39,637 nucleotides of DNA from Candidatus Nomurabacteria bacterium (GTDB taxonomy: Bacteria > Patescibacteriota > Minisyncoccia > Phycocordibacterales > UBA10002): positions 1 through 39,637 of the forward strand of contig CALRDB010000005.1 in assembly GCA_943354745.1 (NCBI GenBank). Reading direction: 5' to 3'. The translations under genes were made by a program, and so were the position numbers. Below the pieces are notes generated by a model. It searched no databases and was not told where the DNA came from. It saw only the letters and a program-made list of their open reading frames with translations. Positions 15,256-22,825 of the stretch are shown here, in pieces. Numbering within the stretch: the first letter of the stretch is position 1; every line of letters begins with the position of its first letter.

Positions 15256-16788
15256 ATGCGAAGTCTACAGGAGATATTGACAGTAACACGTTTTCTAACT
15301 GAAGAGAAAAAGTCCTTAATCGAAAAGGCTTACATTTTTGTAGTGGAACTACATAAGGAACAGTTACGGCACTATTCCACCGAATCTATTACGAAACATG
15401 CGACCAGAGTAGCGTTTATTCTTGCCGAGCTTGGAATGCCCACCGAAATGATCATTGCGGGACTACTGCATCATGCAATTCGCGAAGGGTTAGTCTCCAC
15501 ACAGACAATTTCAAAGCAATTTGGAACAACCGTCAGTCTTTTGCTCGAAGGAACGATGAGACTTCGAGATATTCGATACCAAGGTGAAATAAGCCACCTT
15601 GAAAGCCTGCGTAAACTATTTGTCGCATCTGCTAAGGATATGCGCATCCTCGTATTGAAGCTCGCGGATCGCCTTGATACGATGAGATCATTACAGTTCG
15701 CCAAGGAGCACCAGCTTCGAATCGCCCAAGAAACGATGGAAATATACGCGCCACTTGCACGCCGTCTGGGATTACTTCGAATGAGCCGCGAAATGGAAGA
15801 TCTTGCGTTTAAATATATAAGTCCACAGGACTATCAAAGCATCAGTGTGTGGGTAGAGAAGAAACAAAAGGAAGATACGCATCCGTTTGATCAATTCCAC
15901 AAATCACTTCTAAAGCGCTTGGCGAAAGCCGGTGTGCACCAAATTGAAACCGATACACGCTTGAAAGGCATCTACAGCATCTACCAAAAGATAAACCGGA
16001 AGAAGAAGGAACCGGAGCTCATCTATGACCTTCTGGCAATTCGTATGCGAGTAGACACTGTTGAAGACTGCTATCGAAGCCTCGGTGTGATACATACCTC
16101 TTGGCGACCACTTCCGGGGAGGATTAAAGATTATATTGCCTTCCCTAAACCGAATGGGTACCAAAGTCTACACACCACGGTTTTTACAGGACATGGTGGC
16201 ATCATTGAAATCCAAATTCGGACAAAGTCGATGCACGAGGAAGCTGAGTACGGACTAGCATCACATCTTTCCTACAAGGAGCCTGCGAGAAAAAATAATG
16301 TTCCGTATGATTCTTGGCTATACCAATTCTTACCACCTCACAAAATAAACTCAGAAAAAAAATACTCTTTCTCTGCGTTCGAATGGCTACAAAAGATGGT
16401 TCAAGACGAGCATGGCGATGCGAAGGACGCGGACAACTTCACCAGCCTTCGATCGGACTTCTTTCAATATCGGATGTTTATTTTCGATACTCATGGCGAG
16501 GTAGTGGATCTCCCCATACATTCGACTCCTATTGATTTTGCCTACGAAATTGGAGTTACTTCCGGAAATCACCTGTATGGAGCAAAAGTGAACGGAAAAC
16601 TTGTCCACATCGACGCAGAGCTCAAAAACGGTGATATTGTAGAGATAGTTACCAAGCAATCCTCCCACCCAACAGTAAAATGGCTTTTATATGCAAAAAC
16701 AATACTAGCTAAAAAACTCATACAGGAGTACCTCGCATCCAAGACCACGCTTTCGCAAAAAAAGAAAACTAGCCGTTCCGAATCATGA
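15256..16788 (+). CDS. RelA/SpoT homologue 1: synthetase with a broken hydrolase domain
   Basis: 510 aa, N-terminal HD domain, (p)ppGpp synthetase domain and TGS domain; no helical, zinc-finger or ACT region. In the HD domain the metal-binding 'HD' pair is 'HH' (72-73), the following acidic pair 'ED' is lost ('HHAIREG'), and 'RLHN' is 'RLDT' (139-142), so hydrolysis of (p)ppGpp should not occur. The synthetase is intact: 'EDCYRSLGVIH', 'RIKD' (289-292), 'PKPNGYQSLHTTV' and 'EIQIRT'. 'RIKD' is the RXKD class found in bifunctional Rel/SpoT enzymes. It overlaps the next gene by ATGA, so the pair is translationally coupled. Confidence 0.9.
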   Translation: MRSLQEILTVTRFLTEEKKSLIEKAYIFVVELHKEQLRHYSTESITKHATRVAFILAELGMPTEMIIAGLLHHAIREGLVSTQTISKQFGTTVSLLLEGTMRLRDIRYQGEISHLESLRKLFVASAKDMRILVLKLADRLDTMRSLQFAKEHQLRIAQETMEIYAPLARRLGLLRMSREMEDLAFKYISPQDYQSISVWVEKKQKEDTHPFDQFHKSLLKRLAKAGVHQIETDTRLKGIYSIYQKINRKKKEPELIYDLLAIRMRVDTVEDCYRSLGVIHTSWRPLPGRIKDYIAFPKPNGYQSLHTTVFTGHGGIIEIQIRTKSMHEEAEYGLASHLSYKEPARKNNVPYDSWLYQFLPPHKINSEKKYSFSAFEWLQKMVQDEHGDAKDADNFTSLRSDFFQYRMFIFDTHGEVVDLPIHSTPIDFAYEIGVTSGNHLYGAKVNGKLVHIDAELKNGDIVEIVTKQSSHPTVKWLLYAKTILAKKLIQEYLASKTTLSQKKKTSRSES

Positions 16789-18332
16789 CACTTCAGGATA
16801 TAACCAGTTTGATGAAAAATGCTTCGGTCAAGGATACCGCCTTGGTCGAGAAAGCTTACCTATTTGCACAAGATGCGCACAAAAGTCATACGCGCTACTC
16901 GGGTGAGCCTTATTTCTTGCACCTGTTTGAAACAGCGAAGCTCATCGCTGAGCTGGGGGCCGATGCCTCTGCCATTGCTGCGGGATTCCTCCATGACACC
17001 ATCGAAGATGTAAGCGTCAAACCAGAGACAATACAAAAGGAATTCGGAAGCGAAGTCCTGGCACTCGTCGAAGGAGTAACGAAGCTCGGACAGCTTCGTT
17101 ACCGCGGTATCGATCGCTACTCGGAAAGCATGAGACGACTGTTTGTTGCTAGCTCAAAGGATCTTCGTGTACTTATCGTCAAGCTATGCGATCGTCTTCA
17201 TAATATGCGGACACTAAAGCATGTTCCAAAAGAGAAACAAAAACGCATCGCAATGGAAACACTTGAAATTTATGCCCCTATCGCATACCGGCTTGGTATC
17301 AGAAAAATTAACCGAGAACTGGAGGAATTATCGTTTCCTTTTGTCTATCCAGAGGAGCACAAGAAAGTTACCGAAACCCTTAAACGTAAGCACCCTGAGC
17401 TTTCAAAAAAACTTACTAAATTCCACAAGTCCCTATTAAAGGCACTTGTGCGCCAGTCTATTAAAGTTTCTTCGTCAAACCTTCGTCTAAAAAATCTATA
17501 CAGTTTGTACAATAAGCTAAAACACCGAGAGTGGGACTTTGGTAAAATATATGACACGCTTGCCATTCGAGTTATCGTACCAAGTATTGAGGACTGCTAT
17601 CAGTCACTTGGAGTGATCCATGGTCATTGGAGGCCACTACCGGGCCGAATAAAGGACTACATCGCCTTCCCTAAACCAAACGGCTATCGTTCGTTGCATA
17701 CCACCGTATTTACCGGTGACGGAGAAATTATTGAACTGCAGATCCGGACTGAGGAAATGCACAAAGAGTCCGAGTACGGTGTCGCCGCGCACTTTAGCTA
17801 TAAAGAGTCCTCAAGGAAGGAAAAAAATAAGAATAATGACGAGCAACTCTCTCGCATTGGACAACTCTACAAAGGTTTACTCTCCTGGCGCTCTAAAGGG
17901 ACCGGAAATGGAAGCATCTCATTCGAAAGTGATCGGAGTGGCATACCTCGCTGGGTTCAAGATCTTGGTGACTTGAATGCCGGTGCGGAGGAAAAAGAAT
18001 TTTGGGAGCAACTTCGAGGTGACTTTTTTAAAAATCGTATCTTTATTTTCACCCCGAAAGGTGACGTTGTAGACCTTCCGTTTGACTCGAGTCCTATAGA
18101 CTTCGCTTACTCCATTCACTCAGATATTGGAGACCACCTCGTGGGAGCAAAAGTGAATGGAAAGCTTATGCCTATCGACACGGAGCTTAAAAGTGGAGAC
18201 ATCGTTGAAATCCTTACGAAGAAAGGAGGGCGACCAACTGCAAAATGGATTGACATTGTCAAAACATCGGTTGCTAAGAAACATATAAGGGCCAGCCTAC
18301 AAAAACAAGACGAAAAGAAGCCACGACCTTAG
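16785..18332 (+). CDS. rel: RelA/SpoT homologue 2: bifunctional (p)ppGpp synthetase/hydrolase
   Basis: 515 aa, a paralogue of the preceding protein with the same HD-synthetase-TGS layout and truncated C-terminus. Here the hydrolase site is complete: H46 in 'YFLHLFETA', 'HDTIED' (70-75) and 'CDRLHNMRTL'. The synthetase has 'EDCYQSLGVIH', 'RIKD', 'PKPNGYRSLHTTV' and 'ELQIRT'. The TGS domain starts 'RIFIFTPKGDVVDLP'. Its start overlaps the stop of RSH1 (ATGA). Together they give one synthesis-only and one synthesis-plus-hydrolysis enzyme; whether they form a complex is unknown. Confidence 0.93.
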   Translation: MTLQDITSLMKNASVKDTALVEKAYLFAQDAHKSHTRYSGEPYFLHLFETAKLIAELGADASAIAAGFLHDTIEDVSVKPETIQKEFGSEVLALVEGVTKLGQLRYRGIDRYSESMRRLFVASSKDLRVLIVKLCDRLHNMRTLKHVPKEKQKRIAMETLEIYAPIAYRLGIRKINRELEELSFPFVYPEEHKKVTETLKRKHPELSKKLTKFHKSLLKALVRQSIKVSSSNLRLKNLYSLYNKLKHREWDFGKIYDTLAIRVIVPSIEDCYQSLGVIHGHWRPLPGRIKDYIAFPKPNGYRSLHTTVFTGDGEIIELQIRTEEMHKESEYGVAAHFSYKESSRKEKNKNNDEQLSRIGQLYKGLLSWRSKGTGNGSISFESDRSGIPRWVQDLGDLNAGAEEKEFWEQLRGDFFKNRIFIFTPKGDVVDLPFDSSPIDFAYSIHSDIGDHLVGAKVNGKLMPIDTELKSGDIVEILTKKGGRPTAKWIDIVKTSVAKKHIRASLQKQDEKKPRP

Positions 18333-18346
18333 TCGAAGGGTTTTTT
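18326..18346 (+). terminator. Weak terminator after the RSH pair
   Basis: A short CCTT/AAGG hairpin that includes the stop codon, followed by TTTTTT. The stem is short, so termination may be partial. Confidence 0.4.
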
Positions 18347-18353
18347 GTCTAGA

Positions 18354-19385
18354 CTATAGTGAAAAGTTTTTAACGGAATAGAGATCTTCCGTGTTTTCTT
18401 CGATGACTTTTTCTTGGGGAGTTCGATCATCGAGTGCCTCTGGGACAGACTCAACAGACACAGCGGCAAGCTCTTGTCCTTCGGCTACTTTTCCCTCGAT
18501 TGCCTTTGCCTCAACAGAAGCAATGTGTCGATCAAGCATTTCGCTTGAACTCTTAGCTTTATTCGTCTCCATAAGTTGCAACAAAGTACGAAGATCGTCG
18601 TTAGAGAAAAAATCAATAAGTATTTTACCGCCAGCCTCAGAACGTTCGATTTTCACTCGAGTACCAAGCTGTTCGCGTAGCTTCTCTTCAAGAGCGTTGA
18701 GCTCAGGATCAATCACTAGATCTTTTTTTCTAGCACGATCATAAGCGATTCGTCTTGCGATATTTTCCGCCTCTCGAACGGTCACCTTCTTATACATGAT
18801 CTCTTTAAACAAGGTTAATTGTTCTTGAGGACGACCAGAAAGCATAAGGAGGGGTCTTGTGTGACCTTCGGATATTTTCCCCTGCGAAACGGCCGCCAGA
18901 ATCTCGTCGGAAAGATCGAGAATGCGAAGCGTATTGGATACATATTCGCGACTTTTTCCAACCTTTTTCCCGATTTCAGCGTGCTTCATGCCGAACTCTT
19001 GCGCGAGACGTTGAAACGCACGTGCTCGGTCCACGGAATTGATATCCTCTCGTTGTAAATTTTCAATAATCGCCAGTTCGAGCTTCTCACGATCGCTCTC
19101 TTCGCCTTGTCGGATCAGTACCGGGACCTGCGAAAGACCTGCAAGACGCGAGGCACGCAAACGACGCTCGCCGGAAATGAGCTCATACTCCGTAGCAAGA
19201 CCACCATCTTCCTTTTTAATCTCCCTTCTCGTTACCACGAGTGGTTGAAGAATTCCGTACATACGAATCGACTCAGCGAGCTCAGAAAGCTTCGCCTCAT
19301 CAAATTCACGCCGTGGCTGATATGGGTTCGGTTTTATTTTTTCGACCTCCACCCAAAACACTGCATTGTTAACAAACTGTGGCAT
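18354..19385 (-). CDS. parB: Chromosome partition protein ParB
   Basis: 343 aa. The N-terminal CTP-binding domain has 'NPYQPRREF' (20-28) and 'GERRLRAS' (72-79), the ParB/Noc CTPase signature. The central HTH ('HAEIGKKVGKSREYVSNTL', about 135-153) would bind parS, and a C-terminal dimerisation region is preceded by an acidic, alanine-rich stretch. ParB forms clamps around the origin-proximal DNA. No parA lies beside it, which is unusual, and I found no exact copy of the classical parS palindrome in the window. It converges on the RSH operon. Confidence 0.93.
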   Translation of the reverse strand: MPQFVNNAVFWVEVEKIKPNPYQPRREFDEAKLSELAESIRMYGILQPLVVTRREIKKEDGGLATEYELISGERRLRASRLAGLSQVPVLIRQGEESDREKLELAIIENLQREDINSVDRARAFQRLAQEFGMKHAEIGKKVGKSREYVSNTLRILDLSDEILAAVSQGKISEGHTRPLLMLSGRPQEQLTLFKEIMYKKVTVREAENIARRIAYDRARKKDLVIDPELNALEEKLREQLGTRVKIERSEAGGKILIDFFSNDDLRTLLQLMETNKAKSSSEMLDRHIASVEAKAIEGKVAEGQELAAVSVESVPEALDDRTPQEKVIEENTEDLYSVKNFSL

Positions 19386-19588
19386 GTAAATAACTTCTAG
19401 CTGATAGGTTAAAGAAAAAATGTGTCATTCCTGCGTAAGCAGGAATCCAGTCTTTCCTCCTCCCCTCTTTAGAGGGGAGGATTGAGGTGGGGTGGTGTTA
19501 TTTTTACTCCTCCAATTGTACCACATGCACAATCAATGCAAAATTAAATTGCTGTGAACAGTTTTATTGCCTGCCCGTTGCACTCGGC
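19386..19588. other. Intergenic region with three repeat types
   Basis: No gene is seen. It holds a 'GTCATTCCTGCGTAAGCAGG' repeat (about 19421-19452), a CCTCCCCTC/GAGGGGAGG inverted repeat followed by a GGTGGGGT tail (about 19457-19495), and the start of an inverted repeat at 19574. Confidence 0.65.
19457..19495. repeat. CTCCCC...GGGGAG palindromic repeat, copy 1
   Basis: Hairpin CCTCCCCTC/GAGGGGAGG followed by ATTGAGGTGGGGT. The same plan (hairpin plus G-rich tail) is seen at 19868-19911, on the other side of the tRNA-Leu locus, and in degraded form inside the PEP-utilizing gene at 21532-21568. Confidence 0.6.
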
Positions 19589-19610
19589 TTGAAGCAGAGT
19601 GCTTTTCGGG
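19574..19610. repeat. Inverted repeat upstream of the split tRNA-Leu
   Basis: GCACTC and GAGTGC arms, extended by GCT/AGC inside and CCCG/CGGG outside. It overlaps the -35 box of the tRNA promoter, so it may regulate it. It resembles the CIRCE operator in its arms but the spacing is 11, not 9. Confidence 0.55.
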
Positions 19611-19617
19611 GTAAAGT
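19589..19617 (+). promoter_or_regulatory. Promoter of the split tRNA-Leu locus
   Basis: TTGAAG (19589-19594), 17-base spacer, TAAAGT (19612-19617), 8 bases before the outer tRNA. The inner tRNA has no usable promoter of its own, since the best -10 (TATATG) overlaps its first base. Confidence 0.5.
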
Positions 19618-19625
19618 ATCAAGGC

Positions 19626-19860
19626 GCCGGGATGGCGGAATTAGCAGACGCACGGGACTCCCGCCCGCCTTGACTTCGCCGATTGAAAACAATATATGCT
19701 GGGGTGGCGGAATTGGCAGACGCACAGGACTCAAAATCCTGCGATGGCAACATCATGAGGGTTCGATGCCCTCCCCCAGCACCACACTCGTCAAGGCGAA
19801 GTCGGGCAGGCAAAATCCCGCGATGGCAACATCATGAGAGTGCAAGTCTCTCTCCCGGCA
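19626..19860 (+). tRNA. Split tRNA-Leu (CAA if joined), interrupted in the anticodon loop
   Basis: 5' half 19626-19660: acceptor GCCGGGA, D-arm, anticodon stem CGGGA, loop CTC. 3' half 19812-19860: loop AAAA, anticodon stem TCCCG, long variable arm, T-arm GAGAG/CTCTC, acceptor TCCCGGC, discriminator A; no CCA encoded (CCG follows). Both stems match perfectly across the gap. Joined, the halves give an 84-nt class II tRNA-Leu with anticodon CAA (one C at the junction is ambiguous). The insert of about 151 nt holds the whole tRNA-Leu at 19698-19784. The D-loop has AG for GG (G18 changed) and the T-loop is TGCAAGT (U55 changed), so the elbow pair is altered. It may be a decayed gene or a tRNA with an unusual intron. 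Confidence 0.7.
19698..19784 (+). tRNA. tRNA-Leu(CAA), nested inside the split tRNA-Leu
   Basis: Complete: acceptor GCTGGGG/CCCCAGC, D-loop with GG, anticodon loop CTCAAAA (anticodon CAA), long variable arm, T-loop TTCGATG, discriminator A, encoded CCA. It reads UUG codons. It lies within the insertion that separates the two halves of the outer tRNA and shares the D-arm and variable arm sequence with it. Confidence 0.93.
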
Positions 19861-19867
19861 CCGCTTT

Positions 19868-19911
19868 CCTTTCCCCTCTCCCCCTTTCTAAGGGGGAGAT
19901 TAAGAGGGGGT
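19868..19911. repeat. CTCCCC...GGGGAG palindromic repeat, copy 2
   Basis: CTCCCCCTTT/AAGGGGGAG hairpin followed by ATTAAGAGGGGGTT. Same family as 19457-19495. Confidence 0.6.
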
Positions 19912-19931
19912 TGGCATTCTCTTCAGAAATT

Positions 19932-22316
19932 TTATAATTTTCTCACAACTCCCTTATCCGCATCCACCTCTACCATATCTCCGTCTTTCAGAACTTTGGT
20001 GGCAATCTTGGTGCCGATGATGCAGGGCTTTTTGAGTTCGCGGGCAGTAATCGCGGCGTGGGAAGTAATACCCCCTTCGTCTGTCACAATCGCACTCGCC
20101 TTTGAAAAAAGAGGAAGAAAAGAAAGATTTGTTGTCGTTGCGATAAGAATATCTCCTTCGTTGAAATTCTCAGCATCGGTCCTTATATTTAAAATGACCT
20201 TCGCAGTTCCACGAACAAGACCTGGGAAAGCCACTATTCCTTTGATTTTAGTGTCAGCAATGGTCGCATCCGCCTTTTTGATATGTTTAACGTCAAAATC
20301 ATAATCGACAACGCCTGCATGGGAGAAAACTTTAGAATAGACCCGCCGCGAAGCCAGTGTAACCTGAGAAGGAAGCGGAGTTTCTTTTTGCAGAAAATCC
20401 AACAACTCTTGACGCATACAGTACACTACCTCACCGATGGTCCGCCCTGCCCTCTGTCCTATTTCCATATACAGATGTCTTGCGAAAAAATAGCTTTTTT
20501 GCCGAATATCGTTTCGATACTCGCGCAAAAACGCGACTTGCTCTATCGCTTCCACAATATGTCGTACGTCCTCCGATAAATGGACTTTAGTTTCAAGTAC
20601 CTGAGCCAATTTCTCGGGCTTATATGCCCTATTTTCCTCCCGTAACTGCTTATACATATTTTCAAAGTGAGTATACGAAAGAGGCTCCTCATCCATGTTA
20701 AGAATGGAAAAATACGAAAACTCCTGAGTTATGGCTTCAAGACAAGCCTTAAAATTTTCATCATTCGCCGACAAATTACGCAGTCTTTCCTGAAGAAGTC
20801 TTGTTGCGGTCTTTTGTTTTGGAATAAGCGCGGAATTAAGAATCTCCGCAAAAGACGGACCCTGTTCTCTTTTTAATTTTTCTACTTCACTCGTCAGGGC
20901 TTCATCAAGAATAAAGATAAGCCAGATATAGTGCATCCAGTGGTCTTCTTGCTCTATAAAAGCCTGTAGCACGTCTGACAGCTTATTGTCCGTCATTTTC
21001 GAAAAGTCGGTACTACCTAGCTTTTGGGAAGTACGGAGAAAAGATTCAAATACTTTCTCGCCCATTCCAAAGAGTTTTTGGAATCCCGTTTTCTTAATTG
21101 TTTCAATCAGGACATTCTGACACTCAAAAAGCTGCGTTTCATCAACAAAACCTGCTCCCATTGAATCTCTCAGTTCAATAATCTGGTCGGGAAAGGAAAC
21201 ACCGAACAGCTCTTCAAATTTGAAACTTCCATAACACCAATTTTCTGCAAGACGAACGGAATGCCCTTTTGACCAAATCTTTTTCCAAACCTGTCCAGTT
21301 ACAACCCTCTTTGAAAGTGTCGTAATCGGTCGGCTTTGGAGAATATAGAACTTGCCTTTGGCCAGTGCCCACTCGATGTCGCAAGGAAAGCCATAATGTT
21401 TTTCAATTTTAAGGATGAGTTCCGAAAGCTCTAGGATTTGTTCGTCTGAGAGTTTTTGTTCTGACATTTTCTTTTCGGGAACATCCTGCCACTCATTTCG
21501 CTCTTGAATTCCTTCTTTCTGAAATCCCTCTCCGCCGAAGACGGCGGTACTCCCTTTTACAAAGGGAGAATAGGAAGAGCGGACTAACTGCTTGCTCTGC
21601 TCGGAGATATTTTTATCAAGTATGTGGTGAGGCTGTTTTTCCACCACATACGAATCTGGGGTAATTTGTCCGGACACTATTGCCTCGCCAAGTCCGAAGC
21701 CAGCCTCGATGATCAGCTGATTGTGATCTTCAGTGACGGGGTGCACCGAAAAGGCGATACCGGACACTTCACTCTCCACCATTTTCTGTACCACGACAGC
21801 TACACCTATTTTGAGGTCATGTAATCCTTTTTCAAGGCGATAGAAGATTGCGCGTGGCGTAAAAAGCGACGCCCAACATTTCTGTACGTTCTTGAGTAAA
21901 TCTCTCTCAGTCGTATTGAGGAAACTATCAAGCTGTCCCGCCCATGCCGCGCTTGCCGAATCTTCTGCCGTGGCGGAGGAGCGCACAGCTACATATTTCG
22001 CGCCAAGTTTCTTAAACTCCCTTTTTATTTCAATTGCAATATCTTCCGGCATTGCCTCCGAAAGGATGAGGGCCTGTATTTCTTCCGAAGCGTTCTCTAC
22101 CGTGTGCATTTCCTTGTGATTCACTTTATGTAAAAGGGCATCAATCTCCACATTCAAATCCGATTCCTTTAAAAATCGTTCGAAGGAAGGAGTAAGTACG
22201 ACAAAACCGTCCGGTACGGAAATCCCTACCCCAGTCATTTCCCCGAGCGAGGATCCCTTGCCACCCGTAACAGAAACATCACTCTTAGAGATATCCTTGA
22301 ATGGTCTAACAAACAT
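19932..22316 (-). CDS. PEP-utilizing enzyme with ATP-grasp and phosphohistidine domains, no PEP-binding barrel
   Basis: 794 aa. The N-terminal part is the PPDK/PpsA-type ATP-grasp domain ('GGKGSSLGEM', 'VAVRSSATAEDSASAAWAG', 'FYILQSRPITTL' at about 330). A long helical middle part is unlike PpsA. The C-terminal phosphohistidine domain carries the catalytic histidine H753 in 'GGITSHAAI', and the protein ends about 40 residues later. Real PEP synthase has its PEP-binding TIM barrel after that domain; it is missing here. The order ATP-grasp, middle domain, His domain is that of rifampicin phosphotransferase and related swivelling-His phosphotransferases, so an unknown acceptor is likely. It is last in the ribE-ribH operon, 12 bases after ribH. 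Confidence 0.8.
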   Translation of the reverse strand: MFVRPFKDISKSDVSVTGGKGSSLGEMTGVGISVPDGFVVLTPSFERFLKESDLNVEIDALLHKVNHKEMHTVENASEEIQALILSEAMPEDIAIEIKREFKKLGAKYVAVRSSATAEDSASAAWAGQLDSFLNTTERDLLKNVQKCWASLFTPRAIFYRLEKGLHDLKIGVAVVVQKMVESEVSGIAFSVHPVTEDHNQLIIEAGFGLGEAIVSGQITPDSYVVEKQPHHILDKNISEQSKQLVRSSYSPFVKGSTAVFGGEGFQKEGIQERNEWQDVPEKKMSEQKLSDEQILELSELILKIEKHYGFPCDIEWALAKGKFYILQSRPITTLSKRVVTGQVWKKIWSKGHSVRLAENWCYGSFKFEELFGVSFPDQIIELRDSMGAGFVDETQLFECQNVLIETIKKTGFQKLFGMGEKVFESFLRTSQKLGSTDFSKMTDNKLSDVLQAFIEQEDHWMHYIWLIFILDEALTSEVEKLKREQGPSFAEILNSALIPKQKTATRLLQERLRNLSANDENFKACLEAITQEFSYFSILNMDEEPLSYTHFENMYKQLREENRAYKPEKLAQVLETKVHLSEDVRHIVEAIEQVAFLREYRNDIRQKSYFFARHLYMEIGQRAGRTIGEVVYCMRQELLDFLQKETPLPSQVTLASRRVYSKVFSHAGVVDYDFDVKHIKKADATIADTKIKGIVAFPGLVRGTAKVILNIRTDAENFNEGDILIATTTNLSFLPLFSKASAIVTDEGGITSHAAITARELKKPCIIGTKIATKVLKDGDMVEVDADKGVVRKL
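21532..21568. repeat. Repeat-derived hairpins inside the PEP-utilizing gene
   Basis: Two adjacent hairpins, CCGCCG/CGGCGG and CTCCCTTT/AAAGGGAG, translated as about residues 250-262 ('SPFVKGSTAVFGG'). They resemble the intergenic repeats near the tRNA-Leu locus and lie in the linker within the ATP-grasp part. Confidence 0.6.
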
Positions 22317-22328
22317 ATTAGAAACGCA

Positions 22329-22817
22329 TTATATCATCCTGAGCGCGGCGCGAGAGGCAGAGCCTCCGGCGTCGATTTTTGTACCGGAACGAGCCTTCGC
22401 TTCGGCGAGTGTATTTACGGTAAGTACACCGAAGCCGATGGGTATAGAATACTTCAGCATTACCTCCATGATGCCTCGCGACACTTCTCCAGCGACATAG
22501 TAGTAGTGGTCGGTCTCGCCTTTAATGACACATCCGAGAGCGATGAGCGCATCGTACTTCCCTGTCTTCGCAAATTGCTGGCACGCAAGAGGAATCTCAA
22601 ACGAGCCCGGAACATACCGAACGGTAATATTCTCCTCCTGCGCCCCGTTTGTTCGGAGTTCCTTAAGTGCACCCAGAAGAAGCCGTGAGGTAATATCTGC
22701 ATTAAACTCGGCTACGGCAATCCCGATATACAGTTCTTTACTGTGTGTGTTTCCTTGCCCCGCACCAAATCCACCAATGCGAGGATGTACCAACCTAGTT
22801 GCAATTTTGCGTTGCAT
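22329..22817 (-). CDS. ribH: 6,7-dimethyl-8-ribityllumazine synthase
   Basis: 162 aa. It condenses the ribityl pyrimidine with dihydroxybutanone phosphate, the step before riboflavin. The family motifs are 'AEFNADIT' near the N-terminus, 'VPGSFEIPLA' and 'GCVIKGETDHYYYVAGEVSRGI' with the catalytic histidine in 'TDH', then 'PIGFGVLT'. It lies 8 bases after ribE and 12 bases before the PEP-utilizing gene. The other riboflavin genes (ribBA, ribD) are not in the window. Confidence 0.95.
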   Translation of the reverse strand: MQRKIATRLVHPRIGGFGAGQGNTHSKELYIGIAVAEFNADITSRLLLGALKELRTNGAQEENITVRYVPGSFEIPLACQQFAKTGKYDALIALGCVIKGETDHYYYVAGEVSRGIMEVMLKYSIPIGFGVLTVNTLAEAKARSGTKIDAGGSASRAALRMI

Positions 22818-22825
22818 CGTTGTAA

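Noticed and set aside
18354..19385. Plasmid or prophage origin for parB
   Set aside because: The protein is of the chromosomal type and is surrounded by housekeeping genes; no parA or replication gene of a plasmid lies nearby.
19580..19602. CIRCE-like operator (GCACTC...GAGTGC)
   Set aside because: The arms match but the spacer is 11 bases instead of 9 and no heat-shock gene follows; it lies before a tRNA.
19661..19811. Group I intron in tRNA-Leu
   Set aside because: The insert is about 151 bases, of which 87 are a complete tRNA; there is no U before the break and no room for the catalytic core.
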